Source: CAYXXN01 sp964469055
GTDB lineage: Bacteria; Acidobacteriota; Thermoanaerobaculia; Multivoradales; JAHEKO01
Assembly: GCA_964469055.1 (NCBI GenBank)
Contig: CAYXXN010000012.1
Coordinates: 1 to 29,227, forward strand
DNA: 29,227 nucleotides
Reading direction: 5' to 3'
The notes under the pieces were generated by a model. That model had not been told where the DNA came from, did not search any database, and worked only from the letters and a program-made list of their open reading frames with translations. The stretch's first letter is position 1. Each line of letters starts with the position of its first letter. Below are positions 8,008 to 16,498 of this stretch, in pieces. Both the position numbers and the translations under genes were made by a program.

Positions 8008-10308
8008 ATGCTCGCACGCCGGGCCGCGCCGGTCGTTCTCGCGCTCGCCTGGCTGGCCGCCTGCCACCCCCGTGTCGAGGAGGGCTCGGTCCCGACCTTC
8101 GCCCCGGGCTCGATCAACCTCGTCCTTGTAACTCTCGACACCCTGCGCGCCGACCGCCTGCCGGCCTACGGCTACGTGGGGATCGCGACGCCGGCGCTCG
8201 ACGCGATCGCCCGCGAGGGCGTCCGGTTCGACAACGCCGCCACCACGGTTCCCTTCACGCTCCCCGCCCACAGCTCGATCTTGACCGGCGTCTACCCGCC
8301 GCGCCACGGCGTGCGCGAGAACGTGGGCTACGTGCTGCCGGAGGGTGTGCCGACCCTGGCCGAGCGGCTCCACTCCGCCGGCTACGCCACCGCCGGCTTC
8401 GTCTCGGCCTTCGTCCTCGACGGCCGCTGGGGCATCGGCCGAGGGTTTGATCACTTCTTCGACGAGTTCGACCCCGCGAGCCTCGAGGGCGCCAACCTCG
8501 CCTCGGCGCAGCGCGATGGCGCCGAGACGACCGCCGCCGCCATCGCCTGGCTGGAGGCGCGGCCGACCGACCAGCCCTTCTTCCTCTGGCTCCACCTCTA
8601 CGACCCGCACGACCCCTACACCCCACCCGAGCCGTTCGCCTCCCGTTACCCCGGCCGCCCCTACGAGGCCGAGATCGCCTACACCGACGAGCTGGTGGGG
8701 CGCCTCACCACTGCGATCGAGGCGCGCGGTCTCCTCACCTCGACCGCCTTGGTCGTGACCGGCGACCACGGTGAGGGCCTGGGCGATCACGGCGAGCAGT
8801 TCCACGGCTTCTTCGTGTACGACACGACGGTGCGGGTGCCGTTGCTCCTGCGTTTGCCGGGCGGCGCGCTCGAGGGCCTGGTGGTCGAGACGGCGGTCTC
8901 CCACGTGGACGTGGTCCCGACCTTCCTCGAGCTCGCCGGTCAGCCGCCGGCCCCCGGCCTCGACGGCACGAGTCTCCTGGCCGTCGCGGCCGCCGCGACC
9001 GACTCGACGCGTGCGGTCTACAGCGAGTCGCTCTACCCGCTCCTCCACTACGGCTGGGCGCCCTTGCGGGCCCTGCGCCGCGGCGAGCACAAGTACATCC
9101 AAGCTCCCCTACCCGAGCTGTTCGAACTGGCGGTCGATCCTGCAGAGTCCCGCAACGTCATTCGCACCGAGCGCGCGCCGGCTGCCGAGCTGGCTCGCGA
9201 CCTTGCCGCTCTGCGTTCCCGGCTCGAGGCCGCCGCTCCCGCTGCGACCGCCGCCGCCGACCTCGACGAGGAGGCCTTGGCGAGCCTGGCGGCGCTGGGC
9301 TACGTCGCCGGTCAGGGCGGCGTCGCCGCCGAGGACGAGACGGCCGTGCCGCGGGCCGACCCCAAGGACAAGATCGCCCTCCACCACTCGATCATGACGG
9401 CGCAGAGCGCGCTCGGGGCCGGCGAGCGGGAGGCCGCGCGGCGCCACCTCGAGCAGGTTCTCGCCCAGGACCCAAAGATCCTCGACGCCCACCAGATGCT
9501 GGGGAGCCTCGCGGCCCAGGAGGAGCGCTGGGACGAGGCCCTCGCTTCCTTCAAGAGCGCCCTCGCCTTCGACCCGGAGCACAAGGCCTCGCTCTTCGGC
9601 CTCGCCAACGCCTACCGCAAGCTCGGCCGCGCCGAGGAAGCGCTGGTCGGCTTCGAGCGGCTGCTGGCCCTCTCGCCGCAGGACAGCAAGGCGGCCTTGG
9701 CGGCGGCCGACCTCCTGGCGGCGAAGGGTGAGCGCGCCCGGGCGATCGCCGTGCTCGAGACCGCCGCCGCCGGCCGCGACGCACCCCCGATCCTCGCCAA
9801 CCAGTTGGGAGAGCTGCTCGCTGCGGACGGCCGGACGGCCGAGGCGCGAGCCACCTTCGAGCGCGCCCTCGCCGCCAACCCCGACCTCGCCCAGCCGCAC
9901 TTCAACCTGGCGGTGCTCGCCGAGGCGGCGGGCGACCTCCCGGGAGCGATCGCCCACTACGAGCTTGCGGTCGAGCTGGCGCCGCGCCACTACCAGGCGC
10001 AGTTCAACCTCGGTCGGCTCCTCGGCGCCCGCGGCGAGGTCGACCGCCAGCAACAGCTCTGGCAGGCGGCGCTCGACGCCAACCCCGACTTCGTGCGCGG
10101 CTACTACTACCTGGCGAAGCTCTTGATGGACCGCGGCGCCGACCTGGCGCGGGCCGAGCGGCTCGCGCGCGAAGGCATCGCCCGCGACCGCGAGCACGTC
10201 GCGGGTCCCCTCGGCTACTACCTGCTCGCCGACCTCTTGAATCGCACCGGCCGACCCGCCGAGGCCGCCGCCGCCGTGCGCCAGGCGCGGCAGATCGAGG
10301 GTGCGTAG
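8008..10308 (+). CDS. Sulfatase/alkaline-phosphatase-fold lipoprotein with C-terminal TPR repeats; Thr at the nucleophile position
   Basis: The product has 766 residues. I chose ATG 8008 over the in-frame ATG at 7933 because it begins a lipoprotein signal (LAAC lipobox, C19) and sits 7 nt after TAAGCT. Residues about 36-430 have the fold: VTLDTLRADR with metal ligand D44, FTLPAHSSILTG with T84 at the nucleophile site, HLYDPHDPYTPP, and GDHGEG/GDHGEQFHG with D253/H254 and D260/H261. A formylglycine sulfatase would show C/S-x-P-x-R; here it is T-L-P-A-H, so a phosphohydrolase or phosphotransferase reaction, or an unusual nucleophile, is more likely. From about 452 to the end there are roughly eight TPR units (for example AHQMLGSLAAQEERWDEALASF), probably for protein contacts. 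It is probably anchored to a membrane facing the periplasm. Confidence 0.85.
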   Translation: MLARRAAPVVLALAWLAACHPRVEEGSVPTFAPGSINLVLVTLDTLRADRLPAYGYVGIATPALDAIAREGVRFDNAATTVPFTLPAHSSILTGVYPPRHGVRENVGYVLPEGVPTLAERLHSAGYATAGFVSAFVLDGRWGIGRGFDHFFDEFDPASLEGANLASAQRDGAETTAAAIAWLEARPTDQPFFLWLHLYDPHDPYTPPEPFASRYPGRPYEAEIAYTDELVGRLTTAIEARGLLTSTALVVTGDHGEGLGDHGEQFHGFFVYDTTVRVPLLLRLPGGALEGLVVETAVSHVDVVPTFLELAGQPPAPGLDGTSLLAVAAAATDSTRAVYSESLYPLLHYGWAPLRALRRGEHKYIQAPLPELFELAVDPAESRNVIRTERAPAAELARDLAALRSRLEAAAPAATAAADLDEEALASLAALGYVAGQGGVAAEDETAVPRADPKDKIALHHSIMTAQSALGAGEREAARRHLEQVLAQDPKILDAHQMLGSLAAQEERWDEALASFKSALAFDPEHKASLFGLANAYRKLGRAEEALVGFERLLALSPQDSKAALAAADLLAAKGERARAIAVLETAAAGRDAPPILANQLGELLAADGRTAEARATFERALAANPDLAQPHFNLAVLAEAAGDLPGAIAHYELAVELAPRHYQAQFNLGRLLGARGEVDRQQQLWQAALDANPDFVRGYYYLAKLLMDRGADLARAERLAREGIARDREHVAGPLGYYLLADLLNRTGRPAEAAAAVRQARQIEGA

Positions 10309-10328
10309 TCGCCAGGCCGCGGCGGGCG

Positions 10329-10700
10329 CTACGAGTCCTCGCCGTCCGCCTCGTAGATCTCCAGGTGCGCCCGGTGCAGGAGGTGCTGGGCCACGGGCGC
10401 GGCCAGGACGGCGACGACGGTCAGGAACACGATCGCCCCGAACAGCGCGTAGAAGATGGCAAAGACCTTGGCGGCTTCCGTTTCCAGCTTCGCCACCGGC
10501 CCCATCCCCGTGAGGATCATCGCAGCGTTGAGCGTCGCGTCGAGCCAGGGCATGCGCTCCGTGACGTGATAGCCGACGGCGCCGATGGCGAGCGAGCCGC
10601 CGAGCAGCACCAGGGCCATGGCCAGGCCGCGCAGGACCCGCCGCCGGAGCAGGGCCAGAGACGGCAGCGGCTGGAGTCGGCGTGACGGGGCGCGAGTCAC
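10329..10700 (-). CDS. Small two-transmembrane ion-channel-like protein with degenerate filter motif
   Basis: The product has 123 residues if it starts at GTG 10698-10700. The frame is open further upstream, but that part is Arg/Pro/Ser-rich and overlaps the divergent gene. GTG lies exactly 7 nt after a TAGACT -10-like box. TM1 is about residues 26-43 (LAMALVLLGGSLAIGAVG). A short pore-like loop follows (MPWLDATLNAAMILTGMGP, 50-68), and TM2 is about 79-101. The layout is that of a two-TM potassium channel (Ion_trans_2 type). The filter position reads TGMGP (64-68) rather than TVGYG, and I recall similar small proteins with this motif in Bacteroidetes and Acidobacteria. K+ selectivity is therefore uncertain. 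It may be a channel or a structural relative. Confidence 0.7.
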   Translation of the reverse strand: MTRAPSRRLQPLPSLALLRRRVLRGLAMALVLLGGSLAIGAVGYHVTERMPWLDATLNAAMILTGMGPVAKLETEAAKVFAIFYALFGAIVFLTVVAVLAAPVAQHLLHRAHLEIYEADGEDS

Positions 10701-10705
10701 GCCGG

Positions 10706-10713
10706 CTAGTCTA
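10706..10713. promoter_or_regulatory. Overlapping divergent -10 boxes (TAGTCT plus strand, TAGACT minus strand)
   Basis: TAGTCT (10706-10711) reads rightward 12 nt before ATG 10724. TAGACT (10708-10713 on the minus strand) reads leftward exactly 7 nt before GTG 10700. The two boxes share four base pairs, so polymerase could use only one direction at a time. Neither gene has a Shine-Dalgarno site in the 23-nt gap. Confidence 0.35.
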
Positions 10714-10723
10714 TGCGCCGCAG

Positions 10724-12319
10724 ATGAGGACCTGGCGCTGGTGGCTCGTCGCGTTGGCCTGGGGGCTCGCCCTGGCCGGGGCGGCGAGCTATCGCTGGAG
10801 CCAGCGCGACGGCCTCTACGGCGTGCGCTGGGACAGCGCCGTGCTGATCGACTGGGCGCGTTCCATGGCCGAGGCACCGCGGCTCGGCCTGGCCGAGGCC
10901 TGGCGGGATCCGGCCACCCTAGCGGCGCCGCACGACACGGTTCTCTCGCACCTGTTTCGGGTCCCCGGGGACTCGCCGCCCAAGATCTACGACCTCGGCG
11001 CCGCGATTGCCCTGGCCCTGTGGATGGAGCTCTGGGGCGCGAGCGTGGCCTCGGCGCAGCTGTGGGCCAATCTCCTCGCCCTGGCGACCGCCCTGCTGGT
11101 GGCCGCGACCGCGCTCTCGCCGAGCGCCCTGCGGTGGGCGCCGAGCCTGCACGTCGCGGCCATCCCCCTCTTCTTGCTCATGGCGTTCAACCCCCCGTCG
11201 CTGCGCCAGGATGTCTCGCCGAGCTGGCACGGCTGGACCCTGTTCCTCGTCGTCTTCACCACCTTCCTGGCGCGTCACGACTGGCGCTCCGCGAGTTGGT
11301 CGCGGGCTCGCGGGGCGACGATCTGGGGGCTGCTCGCGATCTCGCTCTACAGCGTCTATCTCCTGCCCCCCATCCTCGTCGCCGGCTGGGGAGTCGCCGA
11401 TCTCGCGGCGAGCTCGCGAGGGCGTGAGCGCTGGCGGTCGCTCGCCTTCTGGCTGCCGCTCGCCGTGCTGCCGGCGGCCGGGGGCCTGTTCATCCTGCTC
11501 CGCCACTCCGGCTCCGCCGAGATGTGGGGGCAGCTCTGGCTGACGCCCGACGTCTCCCGGCTGCCGCAGGTCTTCGTCGCGCTCTTCCTCGGCACCAACC
11601 TGTTGCTCCCGGCCCTGGCCCTGCTGCGCCGCGACGAGCGACTCCGGCAGTTGCCGCTCCACCTCTTCACGCTCGTGCTCCTCGCCCTGTTCCTGCTGGT
11701 GATGAACCGGGCCGTACCCGAGCGCGCGGTCTTCGTCGAACGCCTGGTGATCTATCTGCTGCCGGGAACCCTCCTCGCCGCCGGCGCCTTGGCGCGCCGC
11801 TCGTGGCTCGCGCGCGGGGCTCTCCTCGCCGCCGCCGGCCTGCTGCTCGCCGGCACCGTCTCCCGCCCCGACCTCACCTACCGCTGGATGGCGCGCGCTG
11901 CGCCGCGCGTTCCGTGGGAAATGGGGTTCGGGAAGGCCGGTGCGGCGGCGGTCGCGGCGGCCGACCCGACGGGAAAGACACCTCTGCTCTTCGGTCACTC
12001 CGGCCATGCGGCGATGGTTCTCGCCCAGCACCGCGGGCCGCGGCCCGTCGCCGTCTACCCGGCCGCCGCCTACCTCGAGGCGGTCGAGGGCCGTCGAGAG
12101 CGCGCCTTCCTCGAGCGCCGCGCTCCCGCCCTCCGGCGCCCGCCCGAACAGCTCCTGCTGCTGGCGCGCCCCCGCGAGCTGGCGTCGCTGCTCGAGGCCG
12201 TGCCCCCTGTCTTCGCGGTCGAGAGGCTGCCGCCCGGGCCCGGTTTCTCGGCGCAGGCGGTGAGCGCCGTCCGGCTGGTCCGCCAAGCGGGTCACGCGGG
12301 CCCTAGGAGCGAGGAATGA
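10724..12319 (+). CDS. Multi-pass membrane protein, possibly GT-C-type glycosyltransferase; family not recognised
   Basis: The product has 531 residues. I prefer ATG 10724 (MRTWRWWLVALAWGLALAG) over GTG 10682, because the latter adds a polar stretch overlapping the divergent gene. About 9-11 hydrophobic helices follow TM1 (residues 4-21), including LWANLLALATALLVAATAL, HVAAIPLFLLMAF and LHLFTLVLLALFLLVM. A soluble region of about 140 residues makes the C-terminus. The first outside loop is long and contains acidic residues (GVRWDSAVLIDWARSM). This plan resembles GT-C lipid-sugar-dependent glycosyltransferases, but I see no signature that proves it. The stop overlaps the ATG of the sulfatase gene (ATGA), implying coupled translation, so the pair may act on the same surface or exported glycan. 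Function is inferred. Confidence 0.6.
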   Translation: MRTWRWWLVALAWGLALAGAASYRWSQRDGLYGVRWDSAVLIDWARSMAEAPRLGLAEAWRDPATLAAPHDTVLSHLFRVPGDSPPKIYDLGAAIALALWMELWGASVASAQLWANLLALATALLVAATALSPSALRWAPSLHVAAIPLFLLMAFNPPSLRQDVSPSWHGWTLFLVVFTTFLARHDWRSASWSRARGATIWGLLAISLYSVYLLPPILVAGWGVADLAASSRGRERWRSLAFWLPLAVLPAAGGLFILLRHSGSAEMWGQLWLTPDVSRLPQVFVALFLGTNLLLPALALLRRDERLRQLPLHLFTLVLLALFLLVMNRAVPERAVFVERLVIYLLPGTLLAAGALARRSWLARGALLAAAGLLLAGTVSRPDLTYRWMARAAPRVPWEMGFGKAGAAAVAAADPTGKTPLLFGHSGHAAMVLAQHRGPRPVAVYPAAAYLEAVEGRRERAFLERRAPALRRPPEQLLLLARPRELASLLEAVPPVFAVERLPPGPGFSAQAVSAVRLVRQAGHAGPRSEE

Positions 12320-13719
12320 GGCCCGGCTTTGCGCCCTCCGATTCCCGCCTCCGACCCGCCGCACTGGCCGGAGCCGCGCTGGTCCTCGCGCTGCTGGCGA
12401 CGCTGCTGCTCGCCAGCCGACACCGGCGCGCTGCCGAGTCTGCGGTCCGGGCCCGCCCGAACGTCTTGCTGATCGTCACCGACGACGCCCGCGCCGAGAC
12501 GCTGGAGACGATGCCGAAGACCCGGGAGTGGCTGCAGGCGGGCGGCGTCACCTACAGCAACGCCTTCGTCGCCTCACCGACCTGCTGCCCGTCCCGCGCC
12601 TCGATCCTCACGGGCCGCTATCCCCACAACACGGGCGTGCTGACCCAGGACGCGGGCCACCGGCTCGACCAGCGTTCCACTCTCCAGCGTTACCTCCACG
12701 ACCGCGGCTACACCACCGGCATGGTCGGCAAGTTCCTCAACCGCTGGCCTCTGCGCACGCCTCCGCCCCACTTCGACCGCTACACCCTGGGCGCCGGCGG
12801 CTACCTGAATGTGCTCTGGTCGCTGGAGGGAGAAGTGCGGCGGCTACCAACCTACAGCACGACACTCATCGCAGAGCAGGCCGTCGAGTACCTGAGGGCG
12901 TTCGAGGAGAGCGACGACAGGCGGCCGTGGTTGCTCTACGTGGCGCCCTTCGCGCCGCACGAGCCGGCGATTCCCGAGCCGACTTACGCACGAGACGAGT
13001 TCGGGCCCTGGGACCACCCAGCGGTCGACGAGGACACCGCGGACAAGCCACCCTACCTGGCCCGACGCCCTCCCCTGCCCCCCGGCAAGGCGAGGCAGGT
13101 GCGCACCCGCCAGCTGCGCACCTTGCGCTCGGTGGACGACCTGGTCGACCGCCTGTTCCGGACGCTCGAGGAGCTCGGCGAGCTCGACCGCACGCTGGCC
13201 TTCTTCCTGTCCGACAACGGCTTCCTGTGGGGCGAGCACGGCCATCTCGGCAAGTTCGTGCCCTACACGGGCTCCATTCAGACTCCCTTCCTCGTGCGCT
13301 GGCCGGGACGCCTCCCCACTGGCGAGGTGCGTCCGCAGCTGGTGAGCACCGTCGACGTGCTCCCAACCGTTCTCGAAGCGGCGGGCGTCGTGCCGGATCC
13401 AGCCTACCCGATCGACGGGCGGTCGCTCCTGTCGTCGCCGCCTCGCGAGCACGTGCTCGTGGAGTACGTCGAGGACCGGCGTAACCGACCGGACATTGGC
13501 AGCTGGGCAGCGCTCCGTGGCGTCGCTTTCGAGTATGTCGAGAACGACCGGCGCGCCGGCGGGCCCGCGGAGATCTGGCGCGAGTTCTACGACCTCGAGC
13601 GCGACCCGGCGATGCTGCACAATCTGTTGGCGCAGCAAGGCGAGACCGTGCCGCAGCTCGACCGGCTCCACGACGGGCTGGCGGCGGCGCGAAGCTGCAG
13701 CGGCGCAGCCTGTCCTTAG
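12316..13719 (+). CDS. Cys-type sulfatase (N-acetylglucosamine-6-sulfatase-like, S1 family)
   Basis: The product has 467 residues. An N-terminal membrane anchor or uncleaved signal lies at about 14-37 (AALAGAALVLALLATLLLAS). VTDDARAE gives metal ligands D56/D57. SPTCCPSRASILTGRYPHNTGV holds the sulfatase signature C-x-P-x-R with C90, P92 and R94; C90 must be oxidised to formylglycine. SDNGFLWGEHGHLGK gives D300/N301 and K313. The CCPSR-ILTG-YPHN wording closely follows animal N-acetylglucosamine-6-sulfatase, but the bacterial substrate cannot be fixed from this. A formylglycine-generating enzyme is not in the window. The start codon overlaps the preceding membrane-protein stop (ATGA). A terminator begins at the stop codon. 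Confidence 0.9.
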   Translation: MRPGFAPSDSRLRPAALAGAALVLALLATLLLASRHRRAAESAVRARPNVLLIVTDDARAETLETMPKTREWLQAGGVTYSNAFVASPTCCPSRASILTGRYPHNTGVLTQDAGHRLDQRSTLQRYLHDRGYTTGMVGKFLNRWPLRTPPPHFDRYTLGAGGYLNVLWSLEGEVRRLPTYSTTLIAEQAVEYLRAFEESDDRRPWLLYVAPFAPHEPAIPEPTYARDEFGPWDHPAVDEDTADKPPYLARRPPLPPGKARQVRTRQLRTLRSVDDLVDRLFRTLEELGELDRTLAFFLSDNGFLWGEHGHLGKFVPYTGSIQTPFLVRWPGRLPTGEVRPQLVSTVDVLPTVLEAAGVVPDPAYPIDGRSLLSSPPREHVLVEYVEDRRNRPDIGSWAALRGVAFEYVENDRRAGGPAEIWREFYDLERDPAMLHNLLAQQGETVPQLDRLHDGLAAARSCSGAACP

Positions 13720-13740
13720 CCCCTTGCAGTGGCGGGGGCT
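13718..13740 (+). terminator. Probable intrinsic terminator after the sulfatase gene
   Basis: The arms are AGCCCC (13718-13723, overlapping the TAG stop) and GGGGCT (13735-13740), with an 11-nt loop. TGCTTTTC follows. The 6-bp stem is short but GC-rich and placed directly at the stop codon. Confidence 0.5.
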
Positions 13741-13760
13741 TGCTTTTCGGGCCCCACCTG

Positions 13761-13789
13761 TTGCAAGATTCACCGGATTTTTCTTAGAT
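13761..13789 (+). promoter_or_regulatory. σ70-type promoter for the BNR-repeat secreted protein
   Basis: The -35 is TTGCAA (13761-13766), the spacer is exactly 17 nt, and the -10 is TTAGAT (13784-13789). The stretch is AT-richer than its surroundings. Transcription would start near 13796, leaving about 43 nt of leader that contains GGAGGAG before ATG 13839. Confidence 0.65.
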
Positions 13790-13838
13790 CTCTCAGGCTG
13801 CGCCTCCCGCGCGGCGATCCTTCGGAGGAGAACAACGC

Positions 13839-16394
13839 ATGTCCCCGGGTACCTTTCGGAAGAGTCTCGTCGCTACGCTCGCCCTGGCCCTCGCCCTGCC
13901 GGCGCTCGTCCTGGCCGCCGACGCCCCCAGCCGCGCCGAGTTGCGCGCCCTACTGACGCCGGTCTACCAACGCCTGATGGGCGATCCGACCTATCAGGCC
14001 CTGAACCAGGCCCTCGACGGCCGCTTCGAAGATCGCGCCACCGTCGACCGGCTCCTCGAGTACCTGCCGATGTCGCCGCTCGAGCTGCACAAGCTCGACA
14101 TGCACCTGAACCGCTACGAGGTCGCCACCCCGCGCTACCTCGCCGAGTGGCACGCGCGCTGGATCGAGATGCACCGCGACCTCGCCGTCGCGCACTACGG
14201 CGAGGCTTACGTCGAGGCCGTCCTCGATGGCGCCGGCGAGGCCTGGAAGGAGACCGACGGCGGCTTCTTCGACGCCTCCGTCGGCACCAACCGCAACTCG
14301 GCCGCCACCTTCTCGCCGGCGCCCCAGGACTACCAGGGCGAGATCCAGGTGGTCGTCAACCCGGCGAACCCCAACCAGATCGTCTCCGCCGCCAACACCT
14401 GGGACGACATCGGCGGCACCTGCGGCAACTTCGGCCTGCAGGCCGTCTTCTACTCGAGCGACGGCGGCGTGACCTGGGGCTACTCCTGCCCGCCCGACGA
14501 CAGCGCCTATGGCATGAACTGCACGACGGGCGGCACCTTCGGCAGCGACCCGGCCCTGGCCTGGGACAGCAACAACAACGTCTTCCTCGAGTACATGCTG
14601 ATCTGCACCGGCGCGCAGACCCGCTACGCCATCGTCGTCGCCCGCTCGACCAACGGCGGCGCCACCTGGAGCGCGCACGGCACGGTCGTCAACAGCTGGG
14701 GCTCGCCCGGCACCGTCGAGGACAAGGAGTTCTACGCCATCGACACGAATCCCGGGAGCCCGTTCTTCGGTCGCCACTACACCTGCTGGGACCGCAACAA
14801 CAACGAGCGGGTGGCGCATTCGACGAACGGCGGCGTCAGTTGGACGACCGTCGACACGCCGAACGTCTCGATCGACCTCGGCTGCGACCTGGCCATCGAC
14901 GACAACGGCACGGTCCACATGATCTGGGACACGCTGACCTGCGGCGCGAGCTGCACCAACGAGAGGCTCTTCACCACTCGCTCGACCAATGGCGGCGTCA
15001 GCTGGTCCGCCCCTGTCCAGATCGTGGACTACAACCTCACCGGTTTTTCGGGCACCAACTGCCCCGACGCCCAGGACGACCGCTGCATCGGGCCCTTCGG
15101 CGCCGTGGACATCGACAACACCGGCGGCGCCTGCAACAACACGCTCTACGCCGCCTACACCGACTACACCTCGGGCGGCGTCAACAACTCGGACGTCTGG
15201 GTCAAGCGCTCGACGGACGGCGGCACCACCTGGCAGGCGGCGGTCAAGGTGAACGACGACGGCCTCGCCAACCGCATCCAGTTCCACCCCTTCCTCGAGG
15301 TCGACCAGGGGAACGGCAACGTCGTCGTCGGCTGGCACGACGCCCGCAACGACTCGGGCAACGACGCCATCGACTACTTCGTCGCCCGCTCGACCAACTG
15401 CGGCGTCTCCTTCGAGGCCAACGTGCAGGCGAGCCAGTCCTCCTCCGAGTTCAACAACAGCAGCATCTCCTTCTCGGACGAGAACAGCGCCGACAACCCC
15501 GGCTACAACCCCAACCAGTACGGCGAGTACATGGGCGTCGATGCCCTGGGTGGCAAGGCGTACCTCGCCTGGTGCGACACCCGGCACTACTACCCGAGCT
15601 TCACCGGCGAGGTCCAGAAGGAGAACGTGGGCTTCGCGGTGGTCGACTTCGGCGGCGGCGGCGGGCCGGTGTGCGGAAACGGGATCATCGAGTCGCCGGA
15701 GGTCTGCGACGGCAGCAACCTGGGCGGCGAGACCTGCGTGAGCCAGGGCTTCTCCGGCGGCACGCTCGCCTGCGCCTTCAACTGCCTCTCGTTCGACACC
15801 TCGGCGTGCACGACCGGCGGACCCACCACGGTGACCTTCAACTCGGTCGCCAGCCAGGACGGCTGGTTGCGCGAGAGCAACGAGACCTCGAATGTGGGCG
15901 GCACGGCCGACTCGAACGACACCAACGCCTCGGCGCTGCGCGCCGGCGACAACAAGCAGGACCGGCAGTTCAAGCTCGTCGTCTCCTTCGACACCTCGTC
16001 GATCCCCGACGGCGCGACGATCCAGTCGGTGACCCTGCGCCTGAAGCGCGGCTCGCTGACCGGCACCAACCCGCACACCACCCACGGCTCGGCGACGGCC
16101 GACGTCCACAGCACGGGCTTCGGCGGCTCGACGGCGCTGGCGGCCGGCGACTTCCAGGCCGCCGCGACGGCGACCGCCGTGGCAACGATGTCGAACCCGG
16201 CGAGCAACGGCGTCTTCTCGGAAGGCGCCCTCAACGGCGCCGGTCAGGGGGCGATCAACAAGACTGGGACGACGCAGTTCCGCGTCCAGTTCAGCCTCGA
16301 CGACAACGACGATCACGGCGACGACTACCTGGGCTACTACTCGGGTGAGGCCGCCGCCGCCGACCAGCCGCAGCTCGTCGTCACCTACCAGTAG
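13839..16394 (+). CDS. Secreted BNR/Asp-box (sialidase-like propeller) protein with Cys-rich motif and C-terminal DNRLRE-like domain
   Basis: The product has 851 residues. The start ATG has GGAGGAG just upstream and a signal peptide ending near ALVLAA-D (residues 27/28). After an α-helical N-terminal part (about 30-130) there is a β-propeller region with six Asp-box-like motifs: SSDGGVTW near 206, STNGGATW near 272, STNGGVSW near 327 and 382, STDGGTTW near 458 and STNCGVSF near 518. A short Cys motif follows (CGNGIIESPEVCDGSNLGGE near 612), like the DUF4215/myxobacterial Cys-rich repeat. The last roughly 185 residues (from VTFNSV near 665) resemble DNRLRE/CBM96-type β-domains that precede anchoring or bind glycans. 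The propeller may be an exo-glycosidase or a lectin-like binder; I see no sialidase Arg triad I can trust. It is flanked by its own promoter and a strong terminator, so it is a single-gene unit. Confidence 0.75.
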   Translation: MSPGTFRKSLVATLALALALPALVLAADAPSRAELRALLTPVYQRLMGDPTYQALNQALDGRFEDRATVDRLLEYLPMSPLELHKLDMHLNRYEVATPRYLAEWHARWIEMHRDLAVAHYGEAYVEAVLDGAGEAWKETDGGFFDASVGTNRNSAATFSPAPQDYQGEIQVVVNPANPNQIVSAANTWDDIGGTCGNFGLQAVFYSSDGGVTWGYSCPPDDSAYGMNCTTGGTFGSDPALAWDSNNNVFLEYMLICTGAQTRYAIVVARSTNGGATWSAHGTVVNSWGSPGTVEDKEFYAIDTNPGSPFFGRHYTCWDRNNNERVAHSTNGGVSWTTVDTPNVSIDLGCDLAIDDNGTVHMIWDTLTCGASCTNERLFTTRSTNGGVSWSAPVQIVDYNLTGFSGTNCPDAQDDRCIGPFGAVDIDNTGGACNNTLYAAYTDYTSGGVNNSDVWVKRSTDGGTTWQAAVKVNDDGLANRIQFHPFLEVDQGNGNVVVGWHDARNDSGNDAIDYFVARSTNCGVSFEANVQASQSSSEFNNSSISFSDENSADNPGYNPNQYGEYMGVDALGGKAYLAWCDTRHYYPSFTGEVQKENVGFAVVDFGGGGGPVCGNGIIESPEVCDGSNLGGETCVSQGFSGGTLACAFNCLSFDTSACTTGGPTTVTFNSVASQDGWLRESNETSNVGGTADSNDTNASALRAGDNKQDRQFKLVVSFDTSSIPDGATIQSVTLRLKRGSLTGTNPHTTHGSATADVHSTGFGGSTALAAGDFQAAATATAVATMSNPASNGVFSEGALNGAGQGAINKTGTTQFRVQFSLDDNDDHGDDYLGYYSGEAAAADQPQLVVTYQ

Positions 16395-16418
16395 TCGCCC
16401 GTCCTCTCGCGTTTCTCC

Positions 16419-16451
16419 GCGGCCCGGGGGCAACCCCGGGCCGCTTTCTTT
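16419..16451 (+). terminator. Strong intrinsic terminator with an 11-bp stem and GCAA tetraloop
   Basis: GCGGCCCGGGG (16419-16429) pairs perfectly with CCCCGGGCCGC (16434-16444) around a GCAA (GNRA) loop. TTTCTTT follows. It lies 25 nt after the stop of the BNR protein gene. Confidence 0.9.
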
Positions 16452-16466
16452 CCAGCCGTCCCGCGA

Positions 16467-16472
16467 TAAGCT
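16467..16472 (+). promoter_or_regulatory. Putative -10 box (TAAGCT) for the Cache gene
   Basis: CGATAAGCTCG resembles CGGTAAGCTGC before the gene at 8008. A weak -35 (TTTCTT, 16445-16450, 16-nt spacer) would overlap the T-tract of the terminator just upstream. ATG 16499 would have a leader of about 20 nt. Low to moderate support. Confidence 0.35.
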
Positions 16473-16498
16473 CGCTCGCCTTCTCGAGAGCCCCTCGC

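Noticed and set aside
7897..9102. Upstream extension of the TonB receptor frame to 9102
   Set aside because: It runs antisense to the sulfatase-fold gene and has no domain; the signal peptide and GGAGG place the start at 7896.
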